Origin: Armatimonadota bacterium
GTDB lineage: Bacteria > Armatimonadota > Zipacnadia > JAUWAU01
Length of the DNA stretch: 64,000 nt
NCBI GenBank assembly: GCA_030601885.1
Contig: JAUWAU010000020.1
Coordinates: forward strand, 1-64,000
Direction: 5' to 3'
The position numbers and the translations under genes were made by a program. The notes under the pieces were generated by a model. It saw only the letters and a program-made list of their open reading frames with translations. It was not told the DNA's origin and did not search any database. Positions 60,041 to 64,000 of this stretch are shown here, in pieces (position 1 is the stretch's first letter; the number at the start of each line of letters is the position of its first letter).

Positions 60041-60730
60041 TTACCAGTTTGCTGGTTTCTGGAACGTCCCTCTTGCATCGGTGAGCGTGGGCGGAAACAA
60101 CGAGGCCTGCAAATCCCGCGTCTTTAGGTCGAAGACGCCGGTTGCTACGCCATCCAGTTTTGTCGTCCGGTTCCGAGGCTGTGGTTTGCAGACATAGACC
60201 GACCTACCAACATCCCTTGTTACCAACCGAATGGCTTCGACGAGGTCGGAGTCCGTGGATAGAACGAGCGCAACCTCGAAGGTCTTGGCGGAATCGGGTT
60301 GGTGAGCATCGTGAAGGAGATGCGTGGCGAGGTTTACGTCAGAGCCCTTTTCCTCGGATCGAACCACCTCGGCCATCTGGGGCTTGATGCCAACAACGTT
60401 ACAGCCTCTCTTCTGCAGCAACTTAAGGGTCGCGACTGAGCCTGCCAACGGAAGGAACTTGACCCACCTTGTGAAGCGTCCTTCGATCCGTTCCACACAC
60501 CCGAGCGTATCTAGCGCGCGCCAGTAGAGGCGCTGTCTCTTCTGCTGGTCTGGGTCGTCGGTGCGTTTCTCTACAAGGGCCGTGAAGTACTTGATGCGCT
60601 CGATGATGTCGGACGGCCGGAGCCAGCAACTTAGTTCCAATAAGTTCAACCACTTGTAGCACATAGGGCCTGATCGCTTGGCGACGCTATGGTAGAGATT
60701 GAACCCGTCAACATATACCCAACACCGCAA
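60041..60730 (-). CDS. NYN-domain (PIN-like) ribonuclease
   Basis: A 229-residue protein of the NYN/LabA-like group, a PIN-fold family of metal-dependent RNases. Acidic residues lie in the usual places: D8 (YVDGFNLYH), D131 (EEKGSDVNLATHLLHDA), and D160 and D162 (VLSTDSDLVEAI). The C-terminal part is short and basic. The TTG start at 60730 is preceded by a G-rich stretch (GGGGGCGGTGG). The mRNA is predicted to start at a three-way-junction structure (60748-60810) made from the promoter at 60819-60846. No neighbour explains its target, so a self-contained regulatory or defence unit is possible. Confidence 0.85.
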   Translation of the reverse strand: MRCWVYVDGFNLYHSVAKRSGPMCYKWLNLLELSCWLRPSDIIERIKYFTALVEKRTDDPDQQKRQRLYWRALDTLGCVERIEGRFTRWVKFLPLAGSVATLKLLQKRGCNVVGIKPQMAEVVRSEEKGSDVNLATHLLHDAHQPDSAKTFEVALVLSTDSDLVEAIRLVTRDVGRSVYVCKPQPRNRTTKLDGVATGVFDLKTRDLQASLFPPTLTDARGTFQKPANW

Positions 60731-60747
60731 GGGTCCACCGCCCCCTT

Positions 60748-60810
60748 AATAAGCGAAGGCCACCCGAAAGGGTGGCCTTCAGCCCACGTGAAAACGTGGG
60801 CGGGCTTATT
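60748..60810 (-). ncRNA. Three-way-junction RNA structure in the NYN gene leader
   Basis: Three perfect stems are visible: a 7-bp closing stem (60748-60754 with 60804-60810), an 11-bp hairpin (60755-60765 with 60770-60780) and an 8-bp hairpin (60782-60789 with 60794-60801). Junction bases are A60781 and 60802-60803. Both loops read GAAA on the plus strand (TTTC on the minus), so a plus-strand RNA would carry two GNRA tetraloops. On the minus strand the structure begins at the predicted mRNA 5' end and stops about 17 nt before the TTG start. Strand of function is uncertain. I do not recognise a named RNA family. Confidence 0.6.
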
Positions 60811-60818
60811 TCGCCAAC

Positions 60819-60846
60819 AATATACCCTAGACCATGGTCTTGTCAA
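60819..60846 (-). promoter_or_regulatory. Promoter of the NYN gene with a palindromic spacer
   Basis: On the minus strand, TTGACA (60841-60846), 16-bp spacer, TATATT (60819-60824). The spacer contains AGACCATGGTCT (60829-60840), a perfect 12-bp palindrome abutting the -35 box. It is a likely operator. The predicted transcript starts near 60812, at the edge of the three-way junction. Confidence 0.7.
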
Positions 60847-60902
60847 CCCTATTTCTCCACTTTTTTCCGACCCCCCGTCCACGGAGAAAGCATCTACGGA
60901 GG

Positions 60903-60971
60903 CTCTCCGTCGCAGGGAGAGTTTCGCAGAACCCTCCGACGGCAGGGAGGCAGTGGTCGGTGATCGGCGAT
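60903..60971 (+). repeat. Two short hairpin motifs followed by a CAGT-type heptad array
   Basis: CTCTCC...GGAGAG and CCCTCC...GGAGG motifs around related cores (CTCCGTCGCAGGGAG, CTCCGACGGCAGGGAG) precede CAGTGGT, CGGTGAT, CGGCGAT at 60951-60971. They fill the gap before the TolB-like gene. Confidence 0.5.
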
Positions 60972-61082
60972 GAGAAACGGCGCGGGACGGCATGGTCCTG
61001 GTGCGATGCTGCCCGTGGAGGCAACAAAGGCTTCGCTCGGGACGTTCGGTATACTGCAGCCGCATGTCGAGAGGTGTTGCTC

Positions 61083-62102
61083 TTGAGTCGCCATGTGCTC
61101 ATAGTATGCACGCCGCTTGTGGCGTCGATTCTCGCCGGCATACTGGCGGCTGGAGATGCGCCCACGCTGCAATTGGCATATACCTCGTACCGCGGTGACA
61201 ATGCCGAGATCTTCCTCGTGAGCGCCGACGGCTCGGGTATGCGCAATCTGACGCGCAACTCCGCCGAGGACCGCAGTCCGGTGTGGTCGCCTGACGGGCG
61301 CCACATCGCCTTTGTCACCGACCGCGATGGGCGATGGGAGATCTACGTGACCAGGGCCGACGGCTCGGGGCTCCGCAACGTCAGCCACAGCCCGGGCGAC
61401 GACGATTTTCCCACGTGGGGGCCCTATGGCAGGCGCCTCGCCTTCGCCAGCGACCGGACGGGGGATTCTGAGATCTACGTCGCCGACATCGCCGGCGGCC
61501 CGGCCCTGAACATCACCAAGAGCCCTCGCGCCTACGACAGCCAGCCAGTCTGGTCGCCTCGCGGCACCATGATCGCCTTCCTAAGCGATCGCACGGGCGG
61601 CGAGGATACGCAGGACATTTACGCAGTGCGCCCGGATGGTCATGGTGTGGCGAATCTCAGCAAGCACACGGCGTGGGACGGCCGCCCGGTGTGGTCGTCC
61701 GACGGGATGAGACTGGCCTTCTCGACTCATCGCGAGGGCAATATCGAGGTGTTCTCGGTCTTGGCCCTCGGCGCGAGCTTCGTCAACGTCAGCCGCAATC
61801 CCGCGTGGGACGAGGGGCCCTCGTGGTCGCCGAAGGGTGATCTGGTGGCCTTCGGCAGCAATCGAGACGGCAACCGCGAGGTCTATGTGGCCAACGCGGC
61901 GGGCGCTGCCCCGCGCAACCTCACGAACAACCCGGCTGCCGACTTCGCCCCGGTGTGGTCCCCGGATGGCAGCACGATCGCCTTCATAAGCGACAGAGAC
62001 GGGAATCAGGAAGTCTACGTCATGAACCCCGCCGGAGGGCAGCAGCGCAACGTCTCCCGCAGCCCCGGCCAGGACTGTGAGCCTGCCTGGCGTCCTCGCT
62101 GA
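61083..62102 (+). CDS. TolB-like beta-propeller secreted protein
   Basis: A secreted protein with a seven-unit TolB/PD40 propeller. The start chosen is TTG at 61083, with GAGAGG 8 nt upstream; GTG at 61074 or 61092 is possible. A signal peptide (VLIVCTPLVASILAGILAAG) follows. Repeating elements are YTSYRGDNAEIFLVSADGSG, NLTRNSAEDRSPVWSPDGRHIAF, SHSPGDDDFPTWGPYGRRLAF and NLTNNPAADFAPVWSPDGST, each with the xPVWSPDG turn. Length of about 340 residues equals one propeller, without the N-terminal domain of true TolB, so a Tol-Pal role is not implied. It may bind proteins or sugars outside the cell. Confidence 0.85.
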   Translation: MSRHVLIVCTPLVASILAGILAAGDAPTLQLAYTSYRGDNAEIFLVSADGSGMRNLTRNSAEDRSPVWSPDGRHIAFVTDRDGRWEIYVTRADGSGLRNVSHSPGDDDFPTWGPYGRRLAFASDRTGDSEIYVADIAGGPALNITKSPRAYDSQPVWSPRGTMIAFLSDRTGGEDTQDIYAVRPDGHGVANLSKHTAWDGRPVWSSDGMRLAFSTHREGNIEVFSVLALGASFVNVSRNPAWDEGPSWSPKGDLVAFGSNRDGNREVYVANAAGAAPRNLTNNPAADFAPVWSPDGSTIAFISDRDGNQEVYVMNPAGGQQRNVSRSPGQDCEPAWRPR

Positions 62103-62310
62103 GTTCTCGCGCTACCCACTTGTAGGCGAGCAAGGACCGGAGGTCCTCAGAGCACCTGTGGCTGGCCACGTTGGGGTTGGGACGGAGAACCCGGTGAGAG
62201 GTCCTCCCACCTCGGCCTGGCAGGGCACAGGTCCCCGCGCTACAACGCCACCGCAGCCCACGCGACCACCAGGGCCCCGAATCCGGCTGCTGCCCGGCGC
62301 GTTCGCAGGG

Positions 62311-62339
62311 TTGACTTCGCCTGTGAGCTATGTTAGACT
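62311..62339 (+). promoter_or_regulatory. Strong sigma-70-type promoter
   Basis: TTGACT (62311-62316), 17-bp spacer, TAGACT (62334-62339). It points to the 30-codon open frame at 62372 and the metalloprotease gene at 62889, which would give a leader of over 500 nt. The stretch from 62103 to the promoter shows no gene. Confidence 0.65.
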
Positions 62340-62371
62340 CGCCTCGAGTATTTTGGGAGGGGAAATCGGCG

Positions 62372-62464
62372 TTGCCAACGGCATTTTGGCAGCACCAAGC
62401 ATCGGTTAGGTTGGCTCCAGCTTCGGCTTTCGCATTGAGAACTTGTGCAGTGTGGATCACGTAG
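62372..62464 (+). CDS. Possible short leader ORF (30 codons)
   Basis: A TTG with GGGAGGGG 9 nt upstream, about 26 nt after the predicted transcript start, opens MPTAFWQHQASVRLAPASAF with a 10-residue tail ending CAVWIT. The peptide resembles no family. It may be a leader peptide, a noncoding coincidence or the stub of a lost gene. The ribosome-binding site is much better than those of most neighbours, which is the only support. Confidence 0.3.
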   Translation: MPTAFWQHQASVRLAPASAFALRTCAVWIT

Positions 62465-62888
62465 GGACGCCGCCTTGCGCTCGGGCGGGGCGTTGCCTGA
62501 GAATACAGCAGGACGTGCTGAAGCAGAGGTCGTCGCCGCGTTGTCCAGTGGGCGCTACAGGTGAGGCAGCGGCGGGGCAGCGCACGTGGTGATCATCGCC
62601 CACAATTGGCCGAGCGCGCAGGTGTATTTGGGGCGTAGGGTCGGCGTTCCTCCTTGCGGGGGCCCTATCCATTTCACATTGCGCAGCCGTCCAGTCCGCG
62701 GCGAATTCCAGGCCGTCAGCAGGCGGGGAGCGGCTGTGAACTCGTCGGAGTGCGTAGCAGCCGGCGTCCGCAGGCATACGCCCGGCGATGCGGGCTCGTA
62801 GTGTGCTCCTGCATTGCCGGATGCGTCAGGGTGCACTTGCGGTGGGTGGGGGATGCCTTGGCGCGTCGAAAGGGAGGGTCGCCGCCCA
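62465..62888 (+). other. ~420-nt stretch without a recognised gene
   Basis: GC-rich sequence between the short leader ORF and the metalloprotease gene. No hairpin with a perfect stem over 8 bp and no array was found by eye. AAGGGAGG at 62870-62877 is probably the ribosome-binding site of the next gene. Confidence 0.4.
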
Positions 62889-64000
62889 ATGAAGTCTAGC
62901 GATCTCTGCGCGTGTCGTATCGCCCTCATCGCTGTCTTCCCCTTGATTCTTCTGAGTGCCACCGACATCTCAGCGATCGAGATCGGACTCGGGCCCGTTC
63001 GTGAGCAGACTGCGCAGTGGCTCATGGAGACACGTGGTCTGTCGGAGCGGCAGGCGTGCAAACTCATGCATCGCACGGAGGCAGAGACCGGTCTCCAGAT
63101 CCTCGAGCGCTTCTCGCTCCCCGAGGGGACGCTCATGGACTTCGTGGAAGTCAACGGGGCGGCTGCCCCGGGTGAGCCGGTCGTGCAGCACCAGGGGTGC
63201 GGGATGTTCATGTCGCCGCACTCGGAATATGGCCGGAAGTTCTGGGCGGAGGTGGAGAAGAGGAAGGGTACCCCGTGGTACGACAACCTGATGCGGAACA
63301 TCGGCGAGGCATACGATCGCGGCTACTTCACCCCCAAGCTCGGGCCCCAGCAGATTGCCAATCTGCAGCGGACCCGGCGGCCTGGAGAGGCCCGCACGCG
63401 AGTGGTCGCTACGCCGTACCGAGCGCTGGTCATCTCCGTGCGGTTCCCGGCCTGGAACGATCGCAACCCCGCCCCTGGCGGCGGAACGGTGCCCAACTGG
63501 TACGACGGGCCCCATGGGGGGTGGGCGTCGCATTGGATAGGGCAGGAGGGTGAGACCCCCGGCGGGCCGCTGGATGGCAACGGTGCGCCGGTGGGCCTGG
63601 TGAGTCCGTCGTGGGGCGATACGCATGCGCGGGTATGGCCCGACACGTACCCCAACGATCTGGACCTCATCAACTACTGGTACACCGTGCTGTTCGACCC
63701 GAGCAACCCCAACAGCATCAAGAACTACTACTTCCAGAACTCGCACGGCCACGTTGCGTTCACCGGGGATCGCACGGACGTGACCGGCTGGCTCGATTCG
63801 AATCATCATCTCGACCGCGTGCCGGTGGGCAGGATGCCAGCCACACATGGCCACCTTCGGCAGCCGGGCACGCCGGTGATTCGCCCCATCGGCGGCTCGA
63901 ACCGGATCGCGTACGCCTCGGCGACCAGCGATAACAGGGTGACCGTGCTTTTCTCCAACTACGGCATCTCCGGCCGCACGAGCAGAGGCAATTACACGGT
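62889..64000 (+). CDS. Secreted M6-like metalloprotease, 3' truncated by the window
   Basis: The frame is open from ATG 62889 to the right edge (371 residues visible). A signal peptide (CRIALIAVFPLILLSATDISA) is followed by a propeptide-like region. From about residue 175 the sequence has the M6 peptidase opening: TPYRALVISVRFPAWNDRNP, DLINYWYTVLFDPSNPNSIK, NYYFQNSHGHVAFTGDRTDV and TGWLDSNH. This is the arrangement of immune-inhibitor-A-like metalloproteases (LV.SV.FP, then YY.NS.G). The zinc HExxH motif would lie beyond the window, so catalysis cannot be confirmed. AAGGGAGG lies about 11 nt before the ATG. Confidence 0.75.
   Translation, partial: MKSSDLCACRIALIAVFPLILLSATDISAIEIGLGPVREQTAQWLMETRGLSERQACKLMHRTEAETGLQILERFSLPEGTLMDFVEVNGAAAPGEPVVQHQGCGMFMSPHSEYGRKFWAEVEKRKGTPWYDNLMRNIGEAYDRGYFTPKLGPQQIANLQRTRRPGEARTRVVATPYRALVISVRFPAWNDRNPAPGGGTVPNWYDGPHGGWASHWIGQEGETPGGPLDGNGAPVGLVSPSWGDTHARVWPDTYPNDLDLINYWYTVLFDPSNPNSIKNYYFQNSHGHVAFTGDRTDVTGWLDSNHHLDRVPVGRMPATHGHLRQPGTPVIRPIGGSNRIAYASATSDNRVTVLFSNYGISGRTSRGNYT

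Noticed and set aside
62457-63301. Minus-strand open frames near the right end
   Set aside because: They are antisense to the metalloprotease gene or low-complexity, with no recognisable domain.

Overview
The window is GC-rich bacterial chromosome with many GTG and TTG starts. It looks like an uncultured Armatimonadota-like or other terrabacterial lineage. That is inferred from gene content: copper-amine-oxidase-N domains on cell-wall proteins, a gerM-rph-rdgB block as in Bacillus, scpA-scpB-D,D-carboxypeptidase-rluB, and secreted FlgD-Ig proteins. No rRNA or tRNA is present to settle it; the only stable RNA gene seen is tmRNA.

Layout. Positions 1-24,400 are an accessory, polysaccharide-oriented region. 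It carries two FlgD-Ig secreted proteins, a PcRGLX/YetA-like protein, PHP and DUF3604 hydrolases, a cold-shock protein, a TPR protein, a pectate lyase with PKD and CBM9-like modules, a GT4 glycosyltransferase, a phosphodiesterase, a URO-D family protein, a CBS plus ArsB/NhaD transporter pair, a chimeric relic of a sugar ABC transporter, a FAD oxidoreductase and a secreted TIM-barrel protein. Its intergenic spaces are full of heptanucleotide arrays and perfect palindromes, several of which reach into coding ends. Positions 24,400-38,400 hold dinG-ssb (with a strong promoter and a long structured leader), pyrG, a galT-histidine kinase-response regulator-glgC-glgA operon and a nitrilase. Positions 38,400-42,200 are a decayed island around tmRNA: an orphan sorting module, an ISKra4-type transposase relic, ssrA whose CCA end lies inside a palindrome, a GIY-YIG endonuclease between two related palindromes, and an MNT antitoxin with only a stub of its HEPN partner. 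Positions 42,300-58,740 are a dense housekeeping run: amidase-gerM-rph-rdgB, then a Cu-amine-oxidase-N protein, lysA, cca, a site-2 protease, a sugar nucleotidyltransferase, scpA, scpB, dacF, rluB, a membrane protein and a B12/heme-type binding lipoprotein. Positions 58,740-64,000 hold a CoA-enzyme activase, an NYN-domain nuclease with an unusual leader, a TolB-like propeller protein and the start of an M6-like metalloprotease.

The most unusual signals are these. (1) The NYN nuclease mRNA is predicted to begin with a perfectly paired three-way-junction RNA, from a promoter whose spacer is a 12-bp palindrome. (2) The tmRNA 3' end is embedded in a 19-bp inverted repeat that, with a second copy, brackets a GIY-YIG endonuclease. 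(3) CAGT-type heptad arrays supply the stop codons of four genes. (4) An in-frame rbsC/rbsB-like chimera sits between two related palindromes.
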